Source of the DNA: Arthrinium phaeospermum | Taxonomy: Eukaryota; Ascomycota; Sordariomycetes; Amphisphaeriales; Apiosporaceae | DNA length: 64,000 nt | Assembly (NCBI GenBank): GCA_006503535.1 | Contig: QYRS01000005.1 | Span: 1,116,001-1,180,000, forward strand | Direction of reading: 5' to 3' | Shown: piece after piece, positions 44,833-58,240 of the stretch | How the letters are laid out: every line of letters starts with the position of its first letter | How positions within the stretch are numbered: the first letter of the stretch is position 1 | The notes under the pieces: model-generated | Database searches by the model: none | Seen by the model: only the letters and a program-made list of their open reading frames with translations | What the model was told of the DNA's origin: nothing | Position numbers and translations under genes: made by a program

Positions 44833-46869
44833 GGGAGGGAGATGAAACTAATCGAGATGCTCCATCGCCGACGACCTACTAATATCTAACATAATCTGCC
44901 TCGCTGGTCGGCTGCTAAGACAGATGCTACCTTGCGGATACCCTGCAGATACAGCCGCCTCGAGGTACCACCTTTGGGGGATTTGGTGACATCTTTTGTG
45001 TAAGGTGTTTTTTTTATATTAGCCGTTGAGCCCAGCAGTTCCAGAGCCCCTCCCTCTCCGCCCACATGTGGAGACTTGCTAGACTGACAGACTGCTGGAT
45101 CGCATCGTGACACGTCCATGGTACGCTTTTTTTCTCTCTCTCTCTCCCTCCTCTCGTTCCAAGACGACCAACCACACATGACATGCCTTGTGGTAGCGTA
45201 TGGCCCCCCCCTTCAAACAAATCTTCCTCCGGCGGTCGGGAATCTGTAATTACCCAACTAAGTAACAAGGCCCAAACTAAGATCTTCCCAAAACGGTTTT
45301 GAGGGGGCCCGCCGAGGACCAGTCCGTACCAATGGGCGTATTTGCTTTGCCGCGGCTCCCTTCCCCTCCCCCTGGGACTTACTTAAGCTAAGTGCCCGGC
45401 GCGGCGGTTTTCCATACACCGGGAGCGGAGCTTTTTACTTTTGGGTCGCGGTTGGGCTGGGAGGAGAGGCAGAGGCAGAGGGAGAGAGTGTGCGTGCGTG
45501 CGTGTGTGTGACGGTGTAATTTTCCATATCCACCAAGGGCCTTCTCTCCCAGAGAGAGGGAGAGGGAGGAAGAAGAGCGGGCCGGGGAAGCAAGTATACT
45601 AACTCACTTACTTACTCCTTACTACCTTCATATTGCGATATGCAATGTGGAAGGCTATGTATGATATGTTGTACTTACTGACACGACGGGGAGAGCGACT
45701 GTGCGTGCCTGTGCCAAATCAAACGCGACGACGACGATATCGGCAATCTTGCACTTGCAGATAACATCGGAAGTTGCATGAAGCCTGTGTCGTGTCTAGT
45801 GTGAGCGTGTGTGTGTGCGTGTATGACAAAAGACAGGGTCTTCTTGCGTCTTGCGTGACCTCCTTATTAGCCGTCAATTGCATGTAGCTTGTGTTGCTTG
45901 TAGTACCTCGGTCAGTATGTACGTGTCTACCCCGTGCATGTATATGTATTTTCATTCTAGGTGACTGGAACATGCGTCTTTCCGGTCGCTGGTAGCCGAG
46001 ACTTGCCTGCCTGTCTGTCTACCTTGCCTGCTTGCCTACGCCGTCTCCTCACTGGCCGGCTTACTTCACTCGCATGCTCGCTCGCTGCCGAGTAGCGAGA
46101 GGGCGAGGGCGAGCTCGTCGAGGAAGGAGAATCCAAATCATTCGAAATGGCTTGTTGCAACTGCGTTATGTAACAACATACTAAGGAAGCCAGCAAGATG
46201 ATGCCTACCTAGCCTATTTACTATCGCCGATCTCGAACAAAGACGCATCCATCGTGCAGTGTGCCAGCCCGCTGTCATTCATGCAGGTGTGTGGGATGTG
46301 GTGGGTATTCCGCGGGATAACGGGAGAAGCAAAACGAGAAAAGTAGTCGTAGTAGGAGAAGAAGAAAAGAGACAGGGAAAAGGGAAAAAGAATAAGGGCA
46401 AGAAGAAGGAAGGTGTGTGTGTGTGTGCACCGACTTGCATGGCAGGTAAGCGGGTTCCTGATCTGTCACTCACTGCTTATATGAACTGGGGACATCGCCA
46501 TCGACACACTCTCGGTAGAATCCCTCGACTCATAGAGACGTGTGTAGTTGAAGGACATGAAAAAAGAGGGAACAGAGAGAGAGAGAGAGGCTCTGGATCT
46601 GCTTGGGGCGACGCGGCGGCTGCCTTCGTCAGATCCCAATTGCAACGCAAAAGCAAAGGGGGAAAACGAACACATAAGTTCATACAGACAGACACCCGAC
46701 GGAAATAAGACCAAAAGAGGTCGCCGACCACCCAACGCGCGCGAGAGGGCAGCGAGAGAGAGGGACGCGAACAGACGGACGGTTACATGCAGATTTCTCT
46801 GTATTGGGGGTGCGTGTGGGATGCCACCCACCACGTCCCCCATGTCGATCTGCCTACGTGGTTGCTTTC

Positions 46870-46896
46870 GTATGTATGTATGTATGTATGTATGTG
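46870..46896. repeat. (GTAT)n microsatellite
   Basis: Six tandem GTAT units with a trailing GTG in gene-poor DNA. Confidence 0.95.
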
Positions 46897-48103
46897 CCCC
46901 CTTTCTGTTCCCTCGATACGATTCGAGGACGGTGACGCAGCAATGGGGGGGAGAGACAGAGACAGAGAAGCAGAAAAAAAAAAAAAGCAACGAAAAATTG
47001 AGGGTTCAGCAAAAGGCTACGTACATACACCTACGGAGTACCCTACATACACGATTGGAGACGGCTAGATCTGGTAAACGGGCGGTTGCATGGGATCATC
47101 TCAACGGACAACTGTCGCTTGTTCCACCTTTTCCTCCTTCCCGGGCAACGCAACGCCCCAACCCCGTCTGCTTGCAGATGTATGTACGGAGTATGTATGC
47201 ATAGATAGACAGGCAGATAGATGGATGGATAGATAGGGTAGTACTCTCTCGGGTTTGTCGTACACGTAGTACCTGATGTCATGCCCCCCCCTTCCTTGGA
47301 CCAAAGTCCAACTCGCGGCGGCGCGCGGGCGGGCATGACAGTCAGATATGACCAACGAAGGGTTGGGTTTGTCTTGTGATCGCGCCAGGGCTGGTGTGCC
47401 ACCGTGATGCAAGGGCTTCCTGTTTCTTCTCCCTTGTCCCTCCCCAGTCTGTCAGACTGACCGAAACTGTGGAATGACAGGTATTTATTATCATCATCGT
47501 CAAATCCATAGGGGTCCAAGATGTGTTTTGTTGTTAATCTCGTATTGTTTCGGGGGTGGGGGAGGTTCCATGTGATTGTATAATCTCTTGTGAGTTATCA
47601 CAGTATGGTAGATACCTATTGGGTTGCAGGCTGTCCGAGAATCTTTAATGTAAGTTTAGGTCGCCCGCCCCTCTCTTCTCTATCTCGGCCGGATCGTTCC
47701 CTGTCTCCTTGCCATCCAGGTCGTCGGAGCCGAACTGGTGGGAAATGAATGGGACCGCCGGGCTCCGGGAGCGGCGCGGGCTCACTTGTCTGCAGCACCC
47801 AGTCTGGCCTTCCTGGAAATTCGCAATCTGCATTGGGTAGAGATTACCTACGGGCGCCATAAAAAAGTACCAGACTGCCCTTCATTGGTTCCCTATGGGG
47901 TGGGTGGCCAAGGCCGGTTATTCCGGGCAAGAGGCCAAGAAAACCGAGAAGAAAAAAAGCAAAAGAAAAAAGAACGAACAAAGGTGCTTGCAGAAAAAGC
48001 CCGCGGGGGGAGTCACTCGCTCGGTACGGTGCGAACCTCGAAAAGCAAGCAGGCAAAGCACAACTCGACGTCAGAATCGAACCATTTCGGCATATCATAT
48101 CAT

Positions 48104-48123
48104 ACAGACAGACAGACAGACAG
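48104..48123. repeat. (ACAG)5 microsatellite
   Basis: Five tandem tetranucleotide units in gene-poor DNA. Confidence 0.95.
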
Positions 48124-49784
48124 CCGTGGCATAAGTTTGTGTCGACGACCGCCACGCCGGGATCCAAACGGTTGCGCCGAATAAGCAAAAGCCAACCAAG
48201 GAAAGAAAAATCCCGGGCGTTTAGTCCTTTCTTCCGGGGCCCTCGCTTCTTCGCCGATCTTTTGGCTACTTTTTCCCTTAATCTCTGCTTTGTCATCTTT
48301 TGGTCATGCAACTAGCTGGGGGGAGGGCCGAAGAAGTATGTAGCAAAAGAATCATTGATGACAGGACGCCTAGCTACCTGTTAGTCTCGGCTACCTGCAT
48401 CGGCTTGCGAGTGGCCTGGGGAGGCGCTCGAGAAAGGACAAAAGGAAGAGAAGGGAAAAGAAGGCGCAAGGAGTAATCAGTAATGCCATGCCATGCACGA
48501 GAGCCAGGGTCATATTTGAGGCCATCGCCATCATACATACCAACCAGAGGAGTTCTACCCAGGCATAAATCAGACCGGGTGTGCCTAGTGGTAGCTAGCC
48601 CCTGATCTGTATCGACATATTGTTGCCCCGGAGCGGGTCCAGTTAGTTATGCATCATCAACAATGCCTCTCTTACCTCCCTCCCTTGCTCTGTAGACGTA
48701 GAAGAAGCTCCGCTAGGTTACATTATTAAACATGTATCAGGTGTCAGAACCGTTGCCCTGATCCCGCCCTCTCTCTTGGGTTCGTCGGGGTTTACGGCCT
48801 TCATGAGAAGGCCGCCTTGCTACTGTACTTAACCATGTGTTACTACATGTACATACTTGCCATACAGCACGATGCCCCGTGGCAATTCGGATCAGAGGGA
48901 GAAAAAAAAAAGATGATGAGAATAATAATGATCATAATAAAGACGCGCGTATCCGGTTCTTGAGGCTGAAACCGGCAGTTAAGCGACCACAGAAACAAAA
49001 CCCGGCTTGAGACGGGATGCACAGCGTCGAGACTCGCGCCAGAGAAGATCGTCGTGAAGGAGCCAGGCGGTTGTCCTCTCTCTTGCTTTTCTTTCGCCAT
49101 GTACGTGGCGGCCCCGGAGCAATCGAGATCTACACAAAAGTCGGCTTGGTGTGACTCGGAAATTAGTCCTGTGGTGTGATCTACACAAGATGAACACAGG
49201 GTAGCAAGGAGGGAGGGAGTGCGAGTCTGTAGTCAGTCGTCAGTAAGCATGGGGACACCAAGAAGCCAAGCCGTCGTTGATAAGCAAACAAACCCCAGGA
49301 TTGATTGGCACGATGAACCCCGTCGATATGACAAGTCTATTTTGTTCTCTGGGCTGCCCGTCCCAAGGGGACCTGCACCTGCACCTGCCCCAATGCCCCT
49401 CACTCGGAATCCAAAACCGAAGTCCAGTCGGCTCTGCCTATTGGCCAGAGTAATCTATCACTTGGACCCTGGTTTGGTTATTCAGGCCAGCCTCTCACCT
49501 CTCCAAGAAGGGAAGAGGGTACATATGAGGAGATGTTTGGGCATTCGTAACCGAGCCACTCTTTCCGTTCAGACTTTATTAGATTCGTTTCAATCGCTGG
49601 CGGTTCTGGACGTGGGGTCGGCCTGTTCTCTGTGGGCATTACGCTGACTTCTTCGACAACAGAGCGGCTGTTGTGCTTTATTTTCTCTTCTTTTGCCCGC
49701 CCTCGGGATGATCTGTTGCAATCCACAGGACCTGTTGCGCAATGGTACTACCGAATCAGCCAGCCAGATGGTTATATGAAGGCA

Positions 49785-49809
49785 TCGTGTCGTGTCGTGT
49801 CGTGTCGTG
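49785..49809. repeat. (TCGTG)5 minisatellite
   Basis: Five perfect pentanucleotide units. Confidence 0.95.
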
Positions 49810-51691
49810 ACCTTGACAATGGCGTAAACCAGGGGCCGCGGAAGGTTTCCGTCTCAGGGCTTGCTTACCCCTTACATCGCATACCTGTTGACGAACAGCG
49901 TGGAGCGTAAGACTTTCTAGTCTTGCAATTCACGAACACACACGCGCTCGTAGATCCTGCACCTCACCCATAGAATCTTGACTCGTACAAGGCCCGAGAC
50001 GACAAGAATTGAGGAAATAATTCCCCGAGTCTCACAGCCCGCGCGATGCTGTGCACCGCCTGTTCACCATGAGTACGCGCTCGGTGCATGTACGCCCGCT
50101 AGCTGTCTTCTAGTTAGCATCTACTACATGATACTATAGGCTAGGTAGGGGTAGGGGTACGATGGTAGCTACGCCATTGCCTACCAGAAAAGACGCTATT
50201 ACAAGAATCAGGCCACTGTGGGGAACGTCAAAACGAGATCGCCCGGAGCTGCACAAGGGTCGCACAGGAAGTCGCAGGCTCACAATACATACTGTACATA
50301 TGTGACTACACGCCAGCGCATGTATCTGCCCAGCCAAACAGATTGGGAAACTTGAGTCTCGTATGGCACGTCTCCCATCGAGTTGTACATACCGTAGAAC
50401 GAGTGGATTAGTCAGGCCCTGGTCCTGTCCCTCACAACACAGCTAGCTCACAGCACAAAATAGCCCTGCAAGACCAAATATCGGGCGGAGCTGAGGTCGG
50501 GTTGGTGCCGAGGGCATCCTGACGCCTGTGCCATTAGTGAGTGATTGGAGTGGTCACACCAAATCCTGGGTGGCCACGGCGGAAGTCGCGCCACTGGTCT
50601 TCGCGTTACTTGCCTGTAGTCCCCAGTGGAAATCGATGGCAGCAGGCAGTCTATTTTTTTCGCCAGGTCGCATCCCAGTGAATATGATATGTCAGATTGT
50701 CATTCTCGTAGGGTTACAGCGCAGCCCCGCTGACAAGAGAATGACACAAACCAACAATGCCGTACTAAGAGTAGGTAGATTCTGGCAAGGGGGTTAATGG
50801 GCCGCGTCCGTTAGTTACCACACCTCCTCGTTCTTGTGCCTGCCGTGTTTTGCCATGAAAGCAAACCTGCTACAACGAATGGCCGACGAAGACGGGAGGC
50901 ATGATTGCATGCCATTTTGTATGCCTTTACCGTTGAACTTGGCATAAGGAATGATGGTCCGCGCGAGGGTGGGGGTTGAAGGCCATTGGGGGCTCCCTTG
51001 GCTGCTCGGGATGCTGCAAGATGTGAATGCATCTGGCACCAACTCCGACGGTGCTCTCTCTGGGTCATGAACGAACTCCCAATACCAACGAATGAGCGTG
51101 TCGACGTCGCGAGTTACTTCCTACCCCAACTGAAGTTGGCTCCACGACAGCCGGTGTGTCAGAGGTTCATGTAGTCAGCACCCCGTAAAGTAGAACACCC
51201 TCCATCTCCATGGTGCAAAGGAACTTCCATCCACATCAATGGAAGCCAAAGAAGGTTCAGCTTCCAAATCGGGCGTACCAAGTTAGGCCATTGATAGGCT
51301 CGATCCCACGAGATATCGAGACATGCGGCATACATACACTCTTTGCTGTCAGCAAGTACACATTGGGATATGTGAGATGCAGGCCCGGATCTAGCCTTTC
51401 CAGATCAGACGATCATGTCTATTCTGTTGAGAAGACCCATTGGCCGAACAGATCCCAACCTAGGGTTTGGATCCTTCGTGCTGGACAGTACAGTACACCA
51501 CGGCATAGTTCAGTGCAGCTCGCATGTTTGATCAGTGGCTGATTAGTTTGATGCCGGGCTGTTCTGTCAGGCCATTATGAATCGGCACTTGTACTCATGG
51601 CCAGGAGGTGGTAAGATCACGTCTGTCGGAAAGCCACGAGAAAGGCATTGTAGGATCAGCTGTTCCTACCACCACTCAGAGCTCTGACCGG

Positions 51692-51730
51692 CTCTCTCTC
51701 TCTCTCTAGAGAGAGAGAGAGAGAGAGAGA
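51692..51730. repeat. (CT)n(AG)n perfect palindrome
   Basis: Eight CT units (51692-51707) run directly into an AG array (51708-51730) through a TCTAGA centre. This gives a 32-bp perfect inverted repeat with no spacer, able to form a hairpin or cruciform. Confidence 0.95.
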
Positions 51731-54700
51731 TCATGGCGAATACTCACCGGCCACCTATCTAAACATCCTGATCTGTGAATGTGTCTGTTCCAAAGCTGGC
51801 AATTGCATTAGCTGGATTCCGTTGCCATGAGATGTCTGCTCAGCGTCGAAGATGTGTGGCCAATAATCGCCAGATCATGCATGTCCATTTGCGATGCTAT
51901 GTATTGAAGATAAGCGAATGATGGAGATTATCGCTTTCGTCAATTGTGAACATTATCGATTAGCCTTGAGGCATTTGCTAAGCGACGATGTCAACTGGGT
52001 CATGTTCCGAGGCGAGGTCGATGCGAATACTTTGATTAGGCTTGCTCCATTTCAGGCGTTACCTTCTTGACATGCAAGCTAGGTTCAGTGATGTATTTCG
52101 CAACAATGGTATTCAAGAAGTGTACCTTATTAACCAAAGCTCGAAGTCGCTGTAACCAATATGGTCAGACCACCAGCCTGTGACAGAGCGACTGTAGCTT
52201 GCCGTTATGGCTGCCTGAACTGTCAAGTGAAGCTCCAGGGCCGAAGTGCCCGCTGGACAACCCCAGATCTCATGCCATGTTCCGACTGGTCGCGCCTGGG
52301 AGCGAGTGCAGTTGCAGTGTCCGGCATTTGCTGATAGTAGCAAAGGTTTTTGAATAGACGGCCCTGCCAGCCGGAAATGGCAACCGAAGGGTGGTTGTGA
52401 AAAATGAGCCGCCCGGGTTGTCCTTTGGCCCGTCCGCCAGTTAGCACTGTACAAATAGAGGATGCGCCGGAAAATGAAGGGTGCATCTGAGATACTCGGG
52501 GGATACTTGGGAAAGTACATGGGCCCATGCTCCGGTCATGGCAGAGTCCCAGTGGAAGGGATAAGATGTGATGGATGCTTGTGGTGCCCGGATCTCAGGC
52601 GCATCTGCGCCAATAACGTGGTGCGCGAAGATCGCGGCGATTCAAGGGGCGGCATGTGTCGAGGAGATGGCTTCCTGATTAGGACACTTGCCCGGGAGTC
52701 CGGGGCACGTTGCATGCCAGCATACGCGTTAGGTTTTTCGTTACTCACGACTTTTGGACGCCTGAACGGGGTATGCGATTAGGCGGATAGATGACTGGAC
52801 CGACAGGAAGGATACTTTTGATGATATCTGGATCCCATCAACCAACGGTCAGTGAAGGCAGGTCACCGCCTCGTCCACCTCACCTGCTGGCGGGCTCATG
52901 ACTTTCTGAACCACCCACAGTGGGCATAATCTCAAACCCCTGTCACCGTTTTTCCTTCTCCTTCCCACTGCCAATCACAAGCGGCAGCATGGGTCTGCCG
53001 AGAGCCGAACGCGCTGTCAATGGCCATCCGCAAGGGCGCATGGGTGAATACGAGCATTGTTACCGCTGTAGGAAAGCAACGGGTCTCAGCCAGGAACGCA
53101 AGATTGCCGAGTCTCTGTTTCATGGGGCAGCGAGGCATGTATCTTTGGCAGGCTCCGACCCCGTGTATCTGAGGCCTGCTCCATGGAGGTTATCGCGATG
53201 CCCCCTCGCCGGCAGTGCGTGGCCGTAGGCCGGCAGGTGGCAAGTGGGAGTGGTAGGCAAGTACAGTAGTATCCGTAGTAGGCATTCAATGCATTGGGGT
53301 GAATAACGTTTGCAGCTATTGCAGAGTGCAGAGTGGGTAATGGACTGTTCTTTGTGCTTGTTTCACCCTAACGGCCTGAACTAAGCTGCTGTGGGGAGTT
53401 GCAAGGGCGCCCTAGTGCTGGTTCGGCTGCAGCGCCTGTCAAAAAAAATAACCCAAAAGTAAAATCCAGCGCAGGCAGGGAGGCAGGACTTCTGGGCAGG
53501 ACACGCAGGTTACAGGCACAGGCAAGCTCCAGGGCAGGAACAAGGAGGGAGGAGGGGGGGAAACGGCCGGCTCCACCTGCTGTCAGTGACCCAAATGACA
53601 TGAGGCGATCGTGACATACAGTACCGAAATCGCAACGATTTCATCTCCCGGAGACTCCTTTAGGCCCCTTTCAATCCTGTCCACTGTCCACTGGGTGGCC
53701 AGTCCATCACGCAGGGTCCACTCTTCCAGTCACAGAGACGGCGCTGCTGAGACTGGAGATCTTCATGAGATGGTTGCTTTCCGGCTGAAAATCACATGCA
53801 TCCCAGGGTCCAGCACCGACCAACTCTTTCAAGTCACCTAAGTACAGTGGTAAATTCTGCCTGGTCAAGCTAATCCCGGGCCACGGCTGTGTATTGCCTC
53901 AGGTTCTGGATATGTAGTATCAGAACAGTAGCATCCGAACAGTAGCATCAAGGTCGGTTCAGTCCCTTATGACAGCAAGTACAGCACCTATTGACTCGAG
54001 GGTTAATAATAGATGTTTCGATCAAAATGGACCCTCGGGCGGGAACGGCGGATGCAGAGACACTCCGATTACCGTCCTTGACAACCAGCTTTTCTCACGA
54101 CCCAGACTACGCCAGCCCAGGGTATATGCCCGTTCCTCTCAGTTATTGCTGGCCCCCCCTGTTATGTCAGCTTGCATCGATCGCCAAATCTTGTTTTTGC
54201 TCTCCCTTTGCTCTACGTATACTACTACACGATAGCCGTACAGTGCACGATTCTGGTTCAGCCACTGGATCAATCCTGTTGGTTCGATGCTATCTTAAAA
54301 GAGGGAGAGCATAAAAACACATCATACGGAGTCGTGTGTCGGCTCATGATCAGCATACCAACCTAGAGCTTTCACAATTGTTTCTTGCACTTTGCTGTCT
54401 GGTCTGATCAATGTACCTTGCCCAAGTCATTGCGATTGGCAACCCAGCAGTTTCTTCTTGAGCCCTACCATGAGAAGCCGTGACAGTATCTGATGGAAAG
54501 TTTCTTGCTGACCAGATCGGTTCCCGCCAGTTCGTTTCGACAGGGTCAATGGAAGCAGGGACTGCTGCTTCTCGAGATGCGATCTCATCTACATATGACA
54601 CCGCCATCTAGATCCGATCTTTTCTATCTCACCTGGTCCTGGGCACATGGGGCTTGAAGCGGAGTTTCTTCGAATCAGAACCTGGCATTTCGCAACACCA

Positions 54701-55289
54701 TGATTGCACCGCCTATCACCAGATCAGGAAAGGAGTTCGTTGGCGTGGGGAGTTCCTTGGCTGGGATGTTTGCGCCCAATCGGGATATCAGGTCGTATGA
54801 TTCCCGGCAGAGGAGCAAGATCGCATCGATATTAAGGATGGCAGATCTTGGATTGATATGTGCGCGATGGAAAAAATAAATAAAAATAAAGATGAATAAA
54901 ATCAACTACTCAGGTAGTTCAATTGATGCTTGATGATTGCTTCCTTCCACCCTCCCACTGCTGCAAGTCACCGTCTTGTCCTTGGGTCCTTGCCCGATTA
55001 CGGTAACAAACAAGACATTGTTCCCCACGATAAATCTTGCACCGACTATAACGTTGGTATTAATATAGGTATTAGTCGTTTCCTGAGGTGGGGTCTACCC
55101 ACGTCGTTTGAGAATTGTTCGTCATGAGGGTGTCTCCGTCCATGCTATGTCATGTAATGTAGATCATATTATAGGATACTTCATAGTCTGTCGGCGTTAT
55201 TGAAACATTTATGAGGCAGTCGGCCACCACCCGAAAGTTATCAGATTGTATATGCATCATGCCCTGCCCATATCGGCTCAGCCCGTGTC

Positions 55290-55309
55290 AATGTAATGTA
55301 ATGTAATGT
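55290..55309. repeat. (AATGT)4 repeat
   Basis: Four perfect pentanucleotide units. Confidence 0.95.
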
Positions 55310-55623
55310 GCAGTCTCCTTAGCTGCCAGTAAAGATTTAAAGGCGATAAGCGTGCAAGAAGGAACCCCATGCCTTAGTTAATACCGTCATGTCAAGTTAC
55401 TGGCTTCGCGTATTGCAGCAAGGGACGTATAGTCCCACCCCCGTACGGAACCATTGTGCTTCCCAAGGGCGAGGCTACGCGCCGCACGGCGGTGGAAGAC
55501 GAAAACTGCAGCTGTCGTGCGAACTATGTGGTGTTTGGTAATCATCGGCTGAAGACATCACCGCCATGGCATGACATGACGGCCCGAGGATAGTATTTAT
55601 TGGTAGGGTAGAAGCGGGTCGAA

Positions 55624-55651
55624 CCAGCCAGCCAGCCAGCCAGCCAGCCAG
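55624..55651. repeat. (CCAG)7 microsatellite
   Basis: Seven perfect tetranucleotide units. Confidence 0.95.
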
Positions 55652-58210
55652 CATGCAGGCAACAACAGGGTGGACTGTGATCCGTGATCTATCATATATC
55701 TCTTCGCCCAGCATCACATCTCGGGGAAAGACGATGCGAATTGCTCCCTTGGCAGCATGAACTGTCAATATGCTTATCGTGGCAGATGGACAATTCCGGT
55801 GCGATCCACGTCGGCAGGCATATTGCGAGTTTACTTTGCACGCGGAGGCACCCCCTGTTATGAATCAGACTGACCTCGACGGACATAGCCATTCGTTCGG
55901 GGCCAGCCCCGTATATGCGATTGCAGAAGAGTGCGGCCTGCTCTCATTAGCCTACATTGCCACGAGGTGTCATAACTGGGAGGCATCGATGTGGCTAACC
56001 ATAAGCTGCTGGATACAAGATCAACAGCGAAGTGTATCACCGCGCTTCCGCACCATGAGCCAGCCAAGCTGTCAGCCTGGCGTCAGCTTGCCTGATGCAG
56101 ATCAAAGTCACCTACTCGTTTGCTCGTGTTGTGGTGTTTCGTGGCCTCCGAAAGAGAATCGGAGTCTCACAGAGATCCGGAAGACGTGTTGCCCAAAAGA
56201 TGGGCAGGAATAGCCGAAGGAAAGCTCTTGTATAATCACAAGCCACAATTTCTAGCAGCTTCCCGCTTCGCTGTGTCGAGCATCATCTGTCCGCAACGGA
56301 TATTTACATGCAGTCAATTCTGTACTTGCCCTTGGCCAGTCTAACGCACGTTGCGCAATGATTTGAAGATCGGTGGTTCCTGGCGCAGTAAAACGTGGCA
56401 TGGGTGCGAAATTCGCAATAGGAGGGAGTACCTGGGCCAACAACTTTTGCTGGCTGCCAAGTGTGTTTCCAGAGCCACCAACACCTGTTCCCTGGACGAA
56501 ACATACCCAGAGAAAAGACGATGCCTGCAGCAGCTGGATAGGTTTCATGTAGCTGTGATAGGGTAGAGCAAAGGACGGTGAAGAGGACCCGATTCGGGTC
56601 GAGAGGAAGACAGTCATCAAAACGGGGAGGGTGGGCCGGCACACTTTTGATCTATAAGTCTTCTAGAAGACAACAACCTTGGGGGGCGGGGGGCACACCC
56701 ATCCGGCGGCTTCTAGCGAGAACGCATCCAATTGACACTCATTTCATGAAGTTTATGTGAAGGGAGCGAGGTTGCAGTGCCCCGCCGAAGATCTCGAGTT
56801 GATCCCGGGTTTGTTCGTGCTGCAAAGGAGCAAAGTGGTCTCATTCGTAGCAGCTTAGCAGAGCCGAGCACGCCATATTGGGCTGCCATACCGGTATGTA
56901 CATGAATATGTGTAATATTGCAGCGGGTAACATACCGACAGTTGCAATGTGTGCTGACAGCGGGAGCGGGTCAAGATACGGTGACACGGAACGCTAGCCA
57001 GATACCCTGGGCAGGCTCCGAGATTGTTCAATCTTCTAGAAGTCGGTTCTCTGGGAATTCGTCGAAAGAGATTGCATACCTACGACTACCGTAGGTACAT
57101 TTCAAGGCGAGTCACGTACAAACTCGGCGCCCGAGCGTCCAATTGAGGGATTCGTGACTGGCAGGTGGCTGCCAGAGCAATTGAACGCGGGCGCAATTAC
57201 TTACAGTAGTAGGTGGTAGGCACTGTAGTCGTAGTACTTACAGTAGGTTTAGGTAGGGAGAGCCGGGCAGGCAGTTCTCGGTTACAATCTTACTTTTTAC
57301 CTGGTGCTAGCAAGGGCATGGCATAAATTGACTAGGAAAGAAGGTACCAGCCGGGTACAAGGCAGGACCTTTCTAATATGAATCTAACCAGAAATCACAG
57401 AATCTAACCCCCCAAAGGGACCCATGCTCCTATCCCCACCTATACTGACGTAGAGTGGGCTGAGGGTTGGACTCTTTGCGCTATGGGGCCAGCCATGGGT
57501 CTCTGCTCGCTGCTCATCAATGGGATCAAGATCCATGTACTTACTAACTTGACTGACTGCCAGCCTGCCAGCCTGCTCTTGAACCCTTGCAACAACGCCA
57601 TGCCGAAATCTCGATACGTACAGTGCTGTACTTTATTATGGAAGTACTTCCCATCCCATCCCATCCCCAATCTATTGTGCATATTGTCCCGAAAGAGCAA
57701 TGATGGACGTTGCAGTACCCCCCGTGTGACTGCTAAGCAGATACTCGACACGCCATCCTGCAACTGCAACTAATCCCAATCCCCCCGCCCTCCTCCAGGC
57801 TCTCCTGTCAGACAGGCAGGCCGTCCAGCTTTAACACCAGACGAAAGAAAGACAGAGAGAAGAAACTGATTGGAATGTTAGGTGGGGTGGCCCTGCTGGA
57901 GAGAAGGGTCAGTGTCAGTGTCGCGCAAACCAAATGAACTGCCCATACAACCGAGGTACAGGCAGACCCTTCAATCTCAAGATCTCGTGCTGTACCTGCT
58001 GGTCTCCGATTGATTAGTGTACGATGAAATCAATCCACCACCTAAGGTTGTGTGTGTCCAAAAAGGACAATGACAGGCGGTCTCCTCCACTGGCTGGCCC
58101 CGATAATAAGATGGACAGTTGTCGACCTTGTCGTTCGTGTCAGAACCCTGCGCAAAGTGGTGCTATTGATGTATTGCATTCTCGTGGTGCTGTCCTGAGG
58201 GTCTGACTAG

Positions 58211-58240
58211 TGCCAGTGCCAGTACCAGTACCAGTACCAG
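58211..58240. repeat. Five hexamer units, TGCCAG/TACCAG
   Basis: Two TGCCAG units followed by three TACCAG units. Confidence 0.9.

Noticed and set aside
46259..47204. Long ORFs in the gene-poor region
   Set aside because: Composition follows purine tracts and microsatellites; open frames occur on both strands, as expected for low-complexity DNA.
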